Positions 1-9,438 of a stretch of 64,000 nucleotides of DNA are shown piece after piece. This DNA is from Pseudodonghicola flavimaris. Its GTDB lineage: Bacteria; Pseudomonadota; Alphaproteobacteria; Rhodobacterales; Rhodobacteraceae. Both the position numbers and the translations under genes were made by a program. Each line of letters opens with the position of its first letter. Within the stretch, counting starts at the first letter, position 1. The notes under the pieces were generated by a model. The model was not told the DNA's origin. It saw nothing but the letters and a program-made list of their open reading frames with translations, and made no database searches. The stretch lies in assembly GCF_030164425.1 (NCBI RefSeq), contig NZ_JASNJD010000002.1:62001-126000 (forward strand), in the 5' to 3' direction.

Positions 1-1
1 G

Positions 2-1570
2 ATCGCCCAGAACGGCCCCGGCATCACCAATTTCGTCACCGCGGTGAAGACCGCCTATTGGAACCATTCACCGCTGTTGCTGGTCACCCCGCAGGCGGCG
101 AACAGGACGATGGGACAGGGCGGATTTCAGGAGGTCGAGCAGATGGCCGCCTTCAGGGATATGGTCGCCTATCAGGAGGAGGTACGCGACCCGTCCCGCG
201 TGGCGGAGGTGCTGAACCGGGTGATCCTTCAGGCCAAACGCGCCAGCGCGCCGGCGCAGATCAACATGCCGCGCGATTTCTGGACCCAGGTGATCGATAT
301 CGAACTGCCCGAGATCGTCGACTTCGAACGCCCCGGCGGCGGCGAGGCGGCACTGGACAGCGCCGCGCGACTGCTGTCAGAGGCGAAATTCCCCGTCCTC
401 CTCAATGGGGCCGGCGTGGTGCTGGGCGACGCGATCCCGGCCACCATGGCGCTGGCCGAGCGGCTCGATGCGCCGGTCTGTGTCGGCTATCAGCACAACG
501 ACGCCTTCCCCGGCGGCCATCCGCTCTTTGCCGGGCCGCTGGGTTATAACGGTTCCAGGGCGGCGATGGAGCTGATCGCCAGAGCCGACGTGGTGCTCTG
601 CCTCGGTACTCGGCTCAATCCCTTCTCGACCCTGCCGGGCTATGGCATCGATTACTGGCCCAAGGACGCCGCGATCATCCAGGTCGATATCAACCCCGAC
701 CGCATCGGCCTCACCAAGACGGTCACCACCGGCATCGTCGGCGATGCGAAAAAGGTCGCGACCGCGATCCTTCACAAACTGGCGGAGGCGGCCGGCGACG
801 ACGGCCGGGAGGCCCGAAAGGCCCTGATCGCGCAGACCAGATCGGCCTGGGCGCAGCAGCTTGCCTCGATGGACCACGAAGACGACGATCCCGGCACCAG
901 CTGGAACGCCCGTGCTCGCGCCGACAAGCCCGACTGGATGAGCCCGCGCATGGCCTGGCGCGCGATCCAGTCGGCGTTGCCGCGCGAGGCGATCATCTCT
1001 TCCGACATCGGCAACAACTGCGCCATCGGCAATGCCTATCCCTGCTTCGAAGCGGGGCGGAAATACCTTGCGCCCGGACTGTTCGGCCCCTGTGGCTATG
1101 GCCTGCCGGCCATCGTCGGCGCCAAGATCGGCTGCCCGGACGTGCCGGTGGTGGGGTTCTCCGGCGACGGCGCCTTCGGCATTGCGGTCACCGAGCTCAC
1201 CGCCATCGGCCGGGGCGAGTGGCCGGCGATCACCCAGGTGGTGTTCCGCAATTACCAATGGGGGGCGGAGAAGCGGAATTCGACGCTCTGGTATGACGAC
1301 AATTTCGTCGGCACCGAACTGGACACCCAGGTTTCCTATGCCGGGATTGCCCGCGCCTGCGGGCTGCAGGGCGTGGTCGCCCGCACGATGGAGGAGCTGA
1401 CGGCGGCACTGGCCCGGGCGATCGAAGACCAGATGACGCATGGCAAGACCACGCTGATCGAGGCGATGATCAACCAGGAACTGGGCGAGCCGTTCCGCCG
1501 CGACGCGATGACGGCGCCGGTGGCGGTGGCCGGGATCGATCCGGACGACATGGCCCCGCAGCAGGTCTGA
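2..1570 (+). CDS. xsc: Sulfoacetaldehyde acetyltransferase (5' partial)
   Basis: This thiamine-diphosphate enzyme converts sulfoacetaldehyde and phosphate to acetyl phosphate and sulfite, the key desulfonation step of taurine and related sulfonate breakdown in the cytoplasm. The reading frame is open from the left edge, so the true start lies outside; about 522 residues are visible against roughly 590 for the family, so some 70 N-terminal residues are missing. The C-terminal cofactor domain has the GDG...N diphosphate/magnesium motif (SGDGAFG then FRNYQWG) and the RNSTLWYDDNF block typical of Xsc rather than of acetolactate synthase. Acetyl phosphate would be passed to the Pta encoded just downstream, but pta lies on the opposite strand, so the two are not one operon here. 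Confidence 0.9.
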   Translation: MAQNGPGITNFVTAVKTAYWNHSPLLLVTPQAANRTMGQGGFQEVEQMAAFRDMVAYQEEVRDPSRVAEVLNRVILQAKRASAPAQINMPRDFWTQVIDIELPEIVDFERPGGGEAALDSAARLLSEAKFPVLLNGAGVVLGDAIPATMALAERLDAPVCVGYQHNDAFPGGHPLFAGPLGYNGSRAAMELIARADVVLCLGTRLNPFSTLPGYGIDYWPKDAAIIQVDINPDRIGLTKTVTTGIVGDAKKVATAILHKLAEAAGDDGREARKALIAQTRSAWAQQLASMDHEDDDPGTSWNARARADKPDWMSPRMAWRAIQSALPREAIISSDIGNNCAIGNAYPCFEAGRKYLAPGLFGPCGYGLPAIVGAKIGCPDVPVVGFSGDGAFGIAVTELTAIGRGEWPAITQVVFRNYQWGAEKRNSTLWYDDNFVGTELDTQVSYAGIARACGLQGVVARTMEELTAALARAIEDQMTHGKTTLIEAMINQELGEPFRRDAMTAPVAVAGIDPDDMAPQQV

Positions 1571-1608
1571 GCCGGAGGGGAGGCCCGGGGCGCACAGCGG
1601 CGGCAGCG

Positions 1609-1652
1609 CAAATTTCTTCGAAGAAATTTGTCCGGAATTTGCAAAATTCCGG
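1609..1652. repeat. Two back-to-back palindromes between convergent xsc and pta
   Basis: A perfect 22-base palindrome (half CAAATTTCTTC) at 1609-1630 is followed one base later by a second stem, CCGGAATTT / AAATTCCGG with a 3-base loop, at 1632-1652. They sit between the stop of xsc and the stop of pta, where a bidirectional terminator is expected. The AT-rich arms differ sharply from the surrounding GC-rich DNA. They may end transcription from both sides or be a dispersed palindromic repeat. Confidence 0.7.
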
Positions 1653-1677
1653 GTCCGGCCGCGGCGCCGTACCCGGT

Positions 1678-2532
1678 CTATCCCAGCGCCAGCGTCACCA
1701 CGGTGGCGGCCACGATATCCTCCACCGTCGCCCCCCGGCTGAGATCGCAGACCGGGCGGCGGAACCCTTGCAGGATCGGTCCCAGCGCCCGGGCGCCGGC
1801 CAGTTCCTGCGCCAGCTTATAAGCGATATTGCCGGCATCGAGATCGGGAAAGACAAGAACATTGGCATCGCCCGTCCCCATCCCCTTCACCGCCGCCACC
1901 CGCGGGTTGAGCGCCGCGTCCCCCTGCAGCGGGCCGGCGAACCCAGTCGCCTCCGCCGCCGCGCGCACCTTGTCGACGGAGGCGCCCGCCCCGCTCGACC
2001 CGGTGGAGAAGGACAACAGCGCCACCCGCGCCGCGCCCAGCAGCGCCCGGCCGGTGGCGGCCGAGGCGCGGGCAATATCAGCCAGCTCCTCCGGGTCCGG
2101 GTCCACGTTCAGCCCGCAATCGGCAAAGATCAGCTCCCGCCCGTCGGGGAAGATCATCAGAAAGAAGGACGAGGCCGTGCGCACCCCCTCGGCCGGCCCG
2201 ATGGCAAGGCTCGCGGCCTCGATCACCTTTCTGCTCGGCGCCACTGCACCGGCGACCATCGCATCGGCCTCGCCCGCGGCGACCATGGCGGCGGCGCGGA
2301 TCAGCGGGCGCGCCAGCATCCGGTCTGCCAGCGCCGGCCGGAGCCCGCGCGCCGCGACCAGAGCCGCGACCTGCGCCGCGCTCGGCGCCGTCGGCGGGAC
2401 CGGCTCCGCCAGCCCGTCCTCCGCCAGCCGCCGGGCGGCGGCATCGATGCGCGGGTCCTCTCCCAGCTCAGGGAACACCACTCGGGCCCGGCGTGCGCGG
2501 GCGGCTTCGAACGCCTGTGTCAGTGCCGACAT
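1678..2532 (-). CDS. pta: Phosphate acetyltransferase, short form
   Basis: Pta exchanges phosphate of acetyl phosphate for CoA, giving acetyl-CoA; here it would consume the product of Xsc. The 284-residue protein is one PTA_PTB domain, somewhat shorter than the 310-330 residues of most single-domain bacterial Pta. Recognisable blocks are VFPELGEDPRI near the N-terminus, SSFFLMIFPDG and FADCGLNVDPD in the middle, LSFSTGSSG, and the C-terminal GDANVLVFPDLDAGNIAYK and GPILQG. The ATG at 2532 was chosen because it gives the family N-terminus; the frame stays open further upstream inside the citrate synthase gene. It is convergent with xsc and divergent from the citrate synthase gene 33 bases away. 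Confidence 0.88.
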   Translation of the reverse strand: MSALTQAFEAARARRARVVFPELGEDPRIDAAARRLAEDGLAEPVPPTAPSAAQVAALVAARGLRPALADRMLARPLIRAAAMVAAGEADAMVAGAVAPSRKVIEAASLAIGPAEGVRTASSFFLMIFPDGRELIFADCGLNVDPDPEELADIARASAATGRALLGAARVALLSFSTGSSGAGASVDKVRAAAEATGFAGPLQGDAALNPRVAAVKGMGTGDANVLVFPDLDAGNIAYKLAQELAGARALGPILQGFRRPVCDLSRGATVEDIVAATVVTLALG

Positions 2533-2565
2533 TCCATCCTCCAGTTCCAGCCGAAGGAGCCAGTC

Positions 2566-3699
2566 ATGAGCGACAACGTCAAGATCAACCGCGGCCTCAA
2601 AGGGGTCTATTTCGAACGCTCCGGCGTCAGCGACATCGATGGTGCGCGGGGGGAGCTGACCTATCGCGGCTACTCGATCCACGATCTGGCGACGCAATCG
2701 AGCTTCGAGGAGGTCTGCTATCTGCTGATCCATGGGGAGTTGCCCACGGCGGAGGAACTGGCCGGATTCGACGCCCGGCTCAGGGCCGCCCGGGTGCTGC
2801 CCGATCCGGTCCATGACATTATCGCCGCCTGCCGCGACGGCCACCCGATGGATGTGCTGCGCACCGCGGTATCGGCGCTCGCGGCGCTGGAGCCTGCCAG
2901 CCGCGACACCGGCGAAGACGCCTTCGTCGCCAATGGCATCCGGCTGACGGCGCAGGTGCCGATGATCGTCGCCGCGCATCAGGCGCTTCGCAACGGCCGC
3001 GATCCGGTCGCCCCCGATCCGGCGCTGGGGCATGCCGCCAACTGGCTGTGGATGCTGAAGGGCGAGCCGCCGTCAGAGGCCGCCGCCCGGCTGGCGGATG
3101 TGGATTTCATCCTGCATGCCGAACATGGCGCCAATGCCTCCAGCTTCGCCGCCCGGGTCACCATCGGGACGGAGGCGAACCTGCACGCCGGCATCGTCAC
3201 CGCGCTTTCCACCCTTGCCGGCCCGGCCCACGGCGGCGCGGCAGAGGACGTGATGAAGATGGTCCGTGAAATCGGCCGGCCGGAGAACGCCGCCGCCTAT
3301 GTCCGTGCCAAACGCGCCGCTAAGGAGCCGGTCACCGGTTTCGGCCACCGGGTCTATCGCCGCGAGGACCCGCGCGCCCGACACATGCGCGACGGCGTCC
3401 GCCAGCTGGGCGAGGAGATGGGCGCGCCAGAGTGGTACGAGATCCTGCAGGCGGTGGTGGAGGCGATGGCCCCCTATGCCCGCCACGGGCTGAACGTGAA
3501 CGTCGATTTCTATTCCGGCGTGATCTATCAGCTGCACGACATCCCGATGGACCTCTATGTCCCGATCTTCGCCATCGGCCGGATGCCCGGCTGGGTGATC
3601 CAGTGCATCGAACAGCGGCGCAGCAACATCTTGATCCGGCCGCTCACGCTCTATACCGGGCCGGACCCGCGGGCCTATGTGCCGTTGGCGGCGCGCTGA
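2566..3699 (+). CDS. Citrate synthase / 2-methylcitrate synthase family protein
   Basis: The enzyme condenses an acyl-CoA (acetyl- or propionyl-) with oxaloacetate. The 377-residue protein is the short type, like PrpC or CitA, not the roughly 430-residue hexameric GltA. The three catalytic positions are present: histidine in LHAEHGANAS, histidine in GFGHRVYRRED, and aspartate in NVNVDFYSG. An AAGGAG ribosome site stands about 6 bases before the ATG. Next to xsc and pta it would be suited to drawing acetyl-CoA from sulfonate carbon into citrate, but no prpB or prpD is nearby to support methylcitrate activity. Which acyl-CoA it prefers cannot be told from the sequence. Confidence 0.85.
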   Translation: MSDNVKINRGLKGVYFERSGVSDIDGARGELTYRGYSIHDLATQSSFEEVCYLLIHGELPTAEELAGFDARLRAARVLPDPVHDIIAACRDGHPMDVLRTAVSALAALEPASRDTGEDAFVANGIRLTAQVPMIVAAHQALRNGRDPVAPDPALGHAANWLWMLKGEPPSEAAARLADVDFILHAEHGANASSFAARVTIGTEANLHAGIVTALSTLAGPAHGGAAEDVMKMVREIGRPENAAAYVRAKRAAKEPVTGFGHRVYRREDPRARHMRDGVRQLGEEMGAPEWYEILQAVVEAMAPYARHGLNVNVDFYSGVIYQLHDIPMDLYVPIFAIGRMPGWVIQCIEQRRSNILIRPLTLYTGPDPRAYVPLAAR

Positions 3700-3702
3700 T
3701 GC

Positions 3703-3728
3703 AAAAAGCCCCGCCAGAGCGGCGGGGC
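3703..3728 (-). terminator. Intrinsic terminator of dapA
   Basis: A perfect 8-bp stem GCCCCGCC/GGCGGGGC with a 5-base loop (3708-3728) is followed, reading leftward, by five T residues (AAAAA at 3703-3707 on the plus strand). It lies 35 bases past the dapA stop. It is immediately after the citrate synthase stop and could weakly serve that gene too, although no T-run follows on the plus strand. Confidence 0.8.
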
Positions 3729-3762
3729 CATCGGCAAAGGTACAGGACCGCGGCGGTGCGGG

Positions 3763-4635
3763 TCAGAGCAAACCTGCGTGGGCCATGGCGGCGTCGATGG
3801 CGGCCTTGGTGCTGTCTTCCAGCGGCGTCAGCGGCGAGCGAACCTCTTCCCCGCAGAGCCCCAGTTTCGACATCGCGTATTTGGCGCCGACCAGGCCGGG
3901 TTCGATGAAGATCGCCTCGTGCAGCGGCATCAGCCTGTCCTGATACTCCAGCGCCAGCCGGTAATCGCCGGCCAGCGTCGCCGCCTGGAATTCGGCGCAG
4001 AGCTTCGGCGCGACATTGGCGGTGACCGAGATGCAACCGACGCCGCCATGGGCGTTGAACCCCAGCGCGGTGGCATCCTCGCCCGAAAGCTGGATGAAAT
4101 CGGCGCCGCAGCTGGCGCGCTGCTGGCTCACCCGCTCCAACTTGCCGGTGGCGTCCTTCACCCCGACGATGCGCGGCAGTTTCGCCAGCTGCCCCATGGT
4201 CGCCGGCGTCATGTCCACGACCGACCGGCCGGGGATGTTGTAGATGATGATCGGGATATCGGCGCAGTCGTGCAGCGCGGTGAAATGGGCGATCATACCG
4301 CGCTGGGTCGGCTTGTTGTAATAGGGGGTGACGACCAGCGCCGCATCGGCACCGGCCTCGGCCGCGAACTGCACGAAGCGAATCGCCTCGACGGTGTTGT
4401 TCGACCCCGCGCCCGCGATCACCGGCACCCGGCCCGCGGCGGCCTTGACCACCTCGGCGATGACGGTCTCATGCTCCTCATGGGTGAGGGTCGGGCTTTC
4501 GCCGGTGGTGCCCACCGGCACCAGCCCGCCAGAACCTTCGCCGATATGCCATTCGACCAGGTGTTTGAGCGTATCCAGGTCCAGCTCGCCGTTGCGGAAC
4601 GGGGTGACGAGGGCCGGCATTGAGCCTTTGAACAT
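3763..4635 (-). CDS. dapA: 4-hydroxy-tetrahydrodipicolinate synthase
   Basis: DapA condenses pyruvate with aspartate semialdehyde, the first committed step to lysine and the diaminopimelate of peptidoglycan. The 290-residue TIM barrel has the family length. It shows GTTGESPTL near residue 45 (substrate threonines), [10 protein letters not shown] near residue 133 (catalytic tyrosine) and VGVKDATG near residue 160 with the Schiff-base lysine. The ATG at 4635 has an AAGGAG site 7 bases upstream. It is divergent from the lytic transglycosylase slt, which also acts in cell-wall metabolism; dapA beside slt is a common alphaproteobacterial arrangement. Confidence 0.96.
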   Translation of the reverse strand: MFKGSMPALVTPFRNGELDLDTLKHLVEWHIGEGSGGLVPVGTTGESPTLTHEEHETVIAEVVKAAAGRVPVIAGAGSNNTVEAIRFVQFAAEAGADAALVVTPYYNKPTQRGMIAHFTALHDCADIPIIIYNIPGRSVVDMTPATMGQLAKLPRIVGVKDATGKLERVSQQRASCGADFIQLSGEDATALGFNAHGGVGCISVTANVAPKLCAEFQAATLAGDYRLALEYQDRLMPLHEAIFIEPGLVGAKYAMSKLGLCGEEVRSPLTPLEDSTKAAIDAAMAHAGLL

Positions 4636-4807
4636 GGAAGTGCTCCTTAAAGCGTGGTCGTGGCGGGCGCTGTCCCCGCCGGTCTTGGGGTTTGAACGGT
4701 CTGGCACGGGCAGCGGCCCGCCGAACCGGGCCTGCTTCCGCAATTGTGAGTTGATCCGCGCGATGCGTGACTTATCGTCAGAGGCTCTAGCCACGGTTGG
4801 GTGAGAA

Positions 4808-6820
4808 ATGCAAGGGATGTCACGCATGCGGGCCAGTGTCGCGCCGTTGCCCGGGAGCCTCGTCGCGGCGCTCCTGATCTGCCTGGCCGTGCTGGCCGGA
4901 GGGCGCGACGCCCGAGCCGATGCGGTCGCCGATCTCTCCCAGGGGCTGGAGGCGATGCGCAAGGCCGACTGGGACCGGGCGCTGGCGGTTTCCGGCGCGC
5001 GCGGATCGCTGTCGCGCGACATCATCGTCTGGCACTGGCTCAGGGCCGGCAAGGGCAGCGCCGGCGACGTTCTGGTGTTCCTCGACCGCCGCCCCGACTG
5101 GCCCGGGCTCGACTGGCTACGCCGCAAGAGCGAGCCGGCCTTCACCGGCGAACCGCCCGAACGCGTGCTGGGCTTTTTCGCCCAGACCCCGCCACAGACC
5201 GCCGAGGGCGCCCTGGCCCAGGCGGAGGCGCTGGAGTCCCGGGGCCGCAGCGGCGAGGCCCAGGCCGGTCTGGTGCTGGCCTGGCGAACCCTGCCGATGG
5301 GGGCCGGGCTGCAGGCGCTCTATCTCGACCGGCACGGCAAGCTTCTGGCCCCGCATCATCAGGCCCGGCTGGACAGGATGATCTGGGACGGCAATCTGGT
5401 CAGCGCCAAGCAGATGCTGCCGCTGGTCGGCGCCGATCAGCGCGCCCTGGCGGAGGCCCGGATCGGCCTGCTGGAACTCGCCCCCGGGGTCGACGGGCTG
5501 ATCGCCAAGGTGCCCGCCGGGCTGCAGGACGATCCCGGCCTGTCGCATGCCCGGTTCGTCTGGCGCCACCGCAAGGGCCGCAGCGACGACGCCATCACCC
5601 TGATGCTGGAGCATTCCACCAGCGCCGCCGAGCTGGGGGAACCTGCCGCCTGGGCACAGCGCCGCCGCTGGCTGGCGCGGGAGAAACTGCGCGACGGCGA
5701 CGGCGCGCTGGCCTACCGCATCGCCGCGCAGCATCAGCTGACGCCCGAGGCCGGCTATGCCTATGCCGATCTGGAATGGATCGCCGGCTATGCCGCGCTG
5801 ACCCGGCTCAACGACCCGAAGACCGCGCTGAAGCACTTCCACAACTTCGACGCGGTGGTGGAGACGCCAATTTCCCGGGGCCGCGCCGGCTATTGGCTGG
5901 GCCGCACCTATGCCGCGCTCGGCGACAGCGACAGCGCCTATGCCGCCTATGCCAGCGCGGCTGATCAGCAGACCTCCTTCTACGGGCTGCTGGCCGCCGA
6001 GAAGATCGGCCGCCCCTTCGATCCCGCCCTGCTCGACCCGCCGGCGCCACCGCCCTGGCGACAGGCGGCGTTTCTCAAATCCAGCGTCGCCGAGGCCGGT
6101 CTGCTGCTGCTGGCCGCGGGCGAAACCGACCTTGGCGAACGGTTCCTGACCCATCTGGTCGAAAGCCTCGATCCGGTGCAGGCGGCGCAGATGGGCGCCA
6201 TGGCGGTGGAGATGGACCGGCCGCATCTGGCGGTGATGATCGCCAAGCGCGCCGCCAGCCGCGGCATCGTGCTGGAGGGCATCTATTACCCGCTGCATCC
6301 GGTTGCCGGGCTGGAGTTGCCGATGGCACAGGAGATGACCCTGGCCATCGCCCGGCGCGAAAGCGAATTCGATCCCGGCGTGATCAGCGGCGCCGGCGCC
6401 CGCGGGCTGATGCAGGTGATGCCCGCCACCGCCAAGCTGATGGCGACCGAACTGGGCATTCTCGGCGGCCACAGCACCGACCGGCTGACCAGCGACTGGG
6501 CCTATAACGCCAAGCTCGGCGCCAATTACCTGGCCAAGCTGGCCGGCGATTTCGATGGCAACGTGGTGCTGATGGCGGCCGGCTACAACGCCGGGCCGCG
6601 GCGCCCGGCCCGCTGGATCGAGGAGTACGGCGACCCGCGTGCGCCCGGCGTCGATATCGTCGACTGGATCGAGAATATCCCTTTCGACGAGACCCGCAAT
6701 TACGTCATGCGGGTGACGGAAAGCCTGCCGGTCTATCGCGCCCGGCTGGGCAAGACACCGCTGCCGATCCCGTTTTCGCAGGAGCTGGCGGGCTCAACCC
6801 TTCACGCGTTCGCGCCATAG
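4808..6820 (+). CDS. slt: Soluble lytic murein transglycosylase (periplasmic)
   Basis: This Slt-type enzyme cleaves peptidoglycan glycan strands in the periplasm, forming 1,6-anhydro ends. The 670-residue protein begins with a signal peptide (hydrophobic stretch [15 protein letters not shown], cleavage near ARADA around residue 38), followed by a long alpha-helical superhelical region and a C-terminal SLT catalytic domain. The catalytic glutamate is in [10 protein letters not shown], followed by [14 protein letters not shown] and AAGYNAGP, all signature blocks. Another ATG lies 9 bases after the chosen start. The last 27 bases overlap the convergent EamA transporter gene. Confidence 0.93.
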   Translation: MQGMSRMRASVAPLPGSLVAALLICLAVLAGGRDARADAVADLSQGLEAMRKADWDRALAVSGARGSLSRDIIVWHWLRAGKGSAGDVLVFLDRRPDWPGLDWLRRKSEPAFTGEPPERVLGFFAQTPPQTAEGALAQAEALESRGRSGEAQAGLVLAWRTLPMGAGLQALYLDRHGKLLAPHHQARLDRMIWDGNLVSAKQMLPLVGADQRALAEARIGLLELAPGVDGLIAKVPAGLQDDPGLSHARFVWRHRKGRSDDAITLMLEHSTSAAELGEPAAWAQRRRWLAREKLRDGDGALAYRIAAQHQLTPEAGYAYADLEWIAGYAALTRLNDPKTALKHFHNFDAVVETPISRGRAGYWLGRTYAALGDSDSAYAAYASAADQQTSFYGLLAAEKIGRPFDPALLDPPAPPPWRQAAFLKSSVAEAGLLLLAAGETDLGERFLTHLVESLDPVQAAQMGAMAVEMDRPHLAVMIAKRAASRGIVLEGIYYPLHPVAGLELPMAQEMTLAIARRESEFDPGVISGAGARGLMQVMPATAKLMATELGILGGHSTDRLTSDWAYNAKLGANYLAKLAGDFDGNVVLMAAGYNAGPRRPARWIEEYGDPRAPGVDIVDWIENIPFDETRNYVMRVTESLPVYRARLGKTPLPIPFSQELAGSTLHAFAP

Positions 6821-7669
6821 GGTGAAGAGCCCGGCCCCGACGATCAGCGTGGCGCCGATCAGGATATTGTTGCGCAGGACCTCGCCGAAGATCGTCATCC
6901 CCAGGATCGAGGCCCAGACCAGGTGGAAATAGGCGAAAGGCTGCACCGCCCCGGCCTCGGCCACCTCGTAGCATTTGATCAGCAGCCAGTGGCCCAGCAC
7001 CCCGGTGATGCAGAGCACCGACATCCAGGCCCAGTCCGGCCCGGTCATCGGTTCCCAGAACCAGACACCGAGGGCGGTCATCATCACCGCCCCCGACACG
7101 CCGGTCCAGAAAAAGCTGGTCTCGGTCGAATCGCGCCGCGCCGCATAGCGGGTCAGCAATCCGTAAAGCGCGAACATCAGCGCCGAGATCAGCGGGATGA
7201 TCGCCGCCGGATCGAAGACACCAACCCCCGGTTCCAGAATGATCAGAACCCCGATCAGGCCGATACCGATGGCGCTCCAGCGCCGCCAGCCGACCCGCTC
7301 GCCCAGGACCGGCCCTGACAGCGCCGCCACCAGCAGCGGATAGCTGATGAACACCGCCTGGCTGTTGATCAGCCCCAGCAGCGTAAAGCCGTAGATCGCC
7401 ACGCAGACCTCTCCGGCCAGCAAAAGGCCGCGGAAGATCTGGAGAAACGGCTGCTCGGTCCGCGCCGCCCGGCGCAGGCCGCCGCGCCCGCGGGCCGCCA
7501 ACACGATGACGAAGGCGGCGAAGAACCAGTAGCGGATCATCACCACCATCCAGGTGTTGTAGGTCCCCGCCAGATGCCGCGAAATCCCGTCCTGCAGGGC
7601 GAAGACGATGGTGGAGCCGATCATCAGCAGGATGCCGAGCGGCACGTTGTTGCGTTGCGGGTCGCTCAT
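6794..7669 (-). CDS. EamA-family (DMT) transporter
   Basis: A 291-residue inner-membrane protein with about ten hydrophobic segments arranged as two EamA repeats, the architecture of drug/metabolite exporters such as RhaT- or YdcZ-like carriers. The substrate is not indicated by the sequence. Its ATG overlaps the TGA of mnmD by four bases (ATGA, 7666-7669), so it is translationally coupled behind a tRNA-modification enzyme with no obvious functional link. The 3' end overlaps slt. Confidence 0.88.
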   Translation of the reverse strand: MSDPQRNNVPLGILLMIGSTIVFALQDGISRHLAGTYNTWMVVMIRYWFFAAFVIVLAARGRGGLRRAARTEQPFLQIFRGLLLAGEVCVAIYGFTLLGLINSQAVFISYPLLVAALSGPVLGERVGWRRWSAIGIGLIGVLIILEPGVGVFDPAAIIPLISALMFALYGLLTRYAARRDSTETSFFWTGVSGAVMMTALGVWFWEPMTGPDWAWMSVLCITGVLGHWLLIKCYEVAEAGAVQPFAYFHLVWASILGMTIFGEVLRNNILIGATLIVGAGLFTLWRERVKG

Positions 7670-8337
7670 TGCGGCATCCTTGCCCGGGTCATGTGACGTT
7701 TGCGGCCGAAGCCCGGGGCCCGGTCGACGGCAAATCCCGCCGCCTCCAGCCCCCGCCGCACGAATCCCGCGGCGGTATAGGTGGCGGCGGTGCCGCCCGG
7801 TGCGGTGTGGCGGGCGACCTCTGCCAGCAGATCGTCGCCCCAGAGCTCGGGGTTCTTCGCCGGGGCGAAACCGTCCAGGAACCAGGCATCCGCCCGCCCC
7901 TGCCACTGCGGCAACGTCCGCCGCGCATCACCTTCGATCATCTGGAAACGCAGCGTGTCCAGCGCCACCGCCCCGGTGCCGGTCCAGACCGCCAGAAAGC
8001 GCGCCGCCCAGGGCGCCAGATCGGGGAAGGCCTCCAGCGCGCGGGCCATATCCGCCGGCGCCATCGGAAACGCCTCGAACGTGGTGAAGCCGATCGGCCC
8101 CTGCTGGCCGCTCTCCTCCCACAGCGCCCAGGCGGAGAGCAGGTTCAGCCCGGTGCCGAAGCCCAGCTCGGCCACATGGAACCCGGGCGCGAACCGCGCC
8201 GGCAGGTCGTTGCCTGCCAGGAACACGTGCTGCGTCTCCGCCCGCCCGTTCTGCAACGAGAAGTAAGGGTCGTCGAACCGCGCCGAGACCGGCACGCCAC
8301 CGTCGCGCCAGGTGAGTTCCGCCCGCTGGTCGGCCAT
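7666..8337 (-). CDS. mnmD: tRNA (5-methylaminomethyl-2-thiouridylate) methyltransferase, stand-alone
   Basis: MnmD uses S-adenosylmethionine to methylate 5-aminomethyl-uridine at the wobble position of certain tRNAs. The 223-residue protein corresponds to the N-terminal half of the fused E. coli MnmC. Visible motifs are VAELGFGTGLNLLSAW (SAM binding) near residue 55, the acidic EGDARRTLP segment, and DAWFLDGFAPAKNPELW near residue 150, diagnostic for the family. The matching oxidoreductase half is encoded by the divergent gene starting 57 bases away, so MnmC is split into two transcription units here. Confidence 0.92.
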   Translation of the reverse strand: MADQRAELTWRDGGVPVSARFDDPYFSLQNGRAETQHVFLAGNDLPARFAPGFHVAELGFGTGLNLLSAWALWEESGQQGPIGFTTFEAFPMAPADMARALEAFPDLAPWAARFLAVWTGTGAVALDTLRFQMIEGDARRTLPQWQGRADAWFLDGFAPAKNPELWGDDLLAEVARHTAPGGTAATYTAAGFVRRGLEAAGFAVDRAPGFGRKRHMTRARMPQ

Positions 8338-8394
8338 TCCGATTTTCCGTAAGACAGTCCAAGAACGGCGCGACATTGGAGAAAGGCGGCGGCA

Positions 8395-9438
8395 ATGGCA
8401 ATGGCCGATGTGACGATCTACGGCGCAGGCATCTTCGGACTGGCAACCGCCTGGGCCTGCTGCGCCCGGGGCGCGAAGGTGCGGGTGATCGATCCCCACG
8501 GCCCCGGCGCCGGGGCCTCCGGCGGGCTGGTCGGGGCGCTGGCGCCGCATGTGCCGGAGAACTGGAACGACAAGAAGGCCTTCCAGCTCGACAGCCTGTT
8601 GATGGCCGAAGCCTTCTGGGCCGGGGTCGAGGCCGCGGGCGGCACCAGCGCCGGCTATGGCCGCACCGGCCGGCTGCAGCCGATCGCCGACGACCGGGCG
8701 CTGGAACTGGCCCGTGCCCGCGAGATCACCGCCGCCGATCTCTGGCGGGACCACGCGACCTGGGCAGTGCGCCCGCTGGGCGATTTCGGCCCCTGGGCGC
8801 CCCCCTCGCCCACCGGCTTTCTGATCCACGACAGCCTCAGCGCCCGCATGCACCCGCGCCGCGCCTGCGCGGCGCTGGTCGCCGCCCTCAGGGCCAAAGG
8901 GGCAGAGATCGTGGCCGAAGGCCCGGTAGAGGGCCTGGTACTCCACGCTACCGGCGCCGCCGGTCTGGCCGAGCTTTCCGCGCATTTCGGCAAGGTGGTG
9001 GGCAATGCCGTCAAGGGGCAGGCCGCGCTCCTCGCCTATGATGCCGGCCCCGGAGCGCCACAGCTCTTCGCCGATGCGGTCCATATCGTGCCCCATGCCG
9101 ATGGCACCCTCGCCATCGGATCGACCAGCGAGCGGGAGTTCGAGGATCCCACCGCCACCGACGCCCAGCTCGATGCCGTCCTCGCCCGCGCCGTCGCCGC
9201 GATGCCGGCGCTGGCCGATGTGCCGGTGCTCGAACGCTGGGCCGGGCTGCGCCCCCGCAGCAGGTCGCGCGCACCGATGCTGGGGGCGCATCCGCTGCAC
9301 CCGGGCCGGTTCATCGCCAACGGCGGCTTCAAGATCGGCTTCGGCATGGCCCCCAAGGTGGCCCAAGTGATGGCCGATCTGATGCTGGAGGGGCGCGATA
9401 CCATCCCCGAAGGCTTCCGGCCGGAGGCCTCGCTGTGA
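8395..9438 (+). CDS. FAD-dependent oxidoreductase, MnmC C-terminal-like
   Basis: A 347-residue D-amino-acid-oxidase-fold flavoprotein. The N-terminus has the dinucleotide motif YGAGIFGLATAWACC; the C-terminus has the WAGLRPRSRSRAPMLG and NGGFKIGFGMAP blocks found in the oxidoreductase half of MnmC, which removes the carboxymethyl group from cmnm5-uridine. Its position divergent to mnmD supports this role, but the fold also covers glycine/sarcosine oxidases, so activity is inferred. Two in-frame ATGs lie six bases apart; GGAG at 8378 favours the first slightly. It is translationally coupled to the next gene (GTGA overlap). Confidence 0.78.
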   Translation: MAMADVTIYGAGIFGLATAWACCARGAKVRVIDPHGPGAGASGGLVGALAPHVPENWNDKKAFQLDSLLMAEAFWAGVEAAGGTSAGYGRTGRLQPIADDRALELARAREITAADLWRDHATWAVRPLGDFGPWAPPSPTGFLIHDSLSARMHPRRACAALVAALRAKGAEIVAEGPVEGLVLHATGAAGLAELSAHFGKVVGNAVKGQAALLAYDAGPGAPQLFADAVHIVPHADGTLAIGSTSEREFEDPTATDAQLDAVLARAVAAMPALADVPVLERWAGLRPRSRSRAPMLGAHPLHPGRFIANGGFKIGFGMAPKVAQVMADLMLEGRDTIPEGFRPEASL

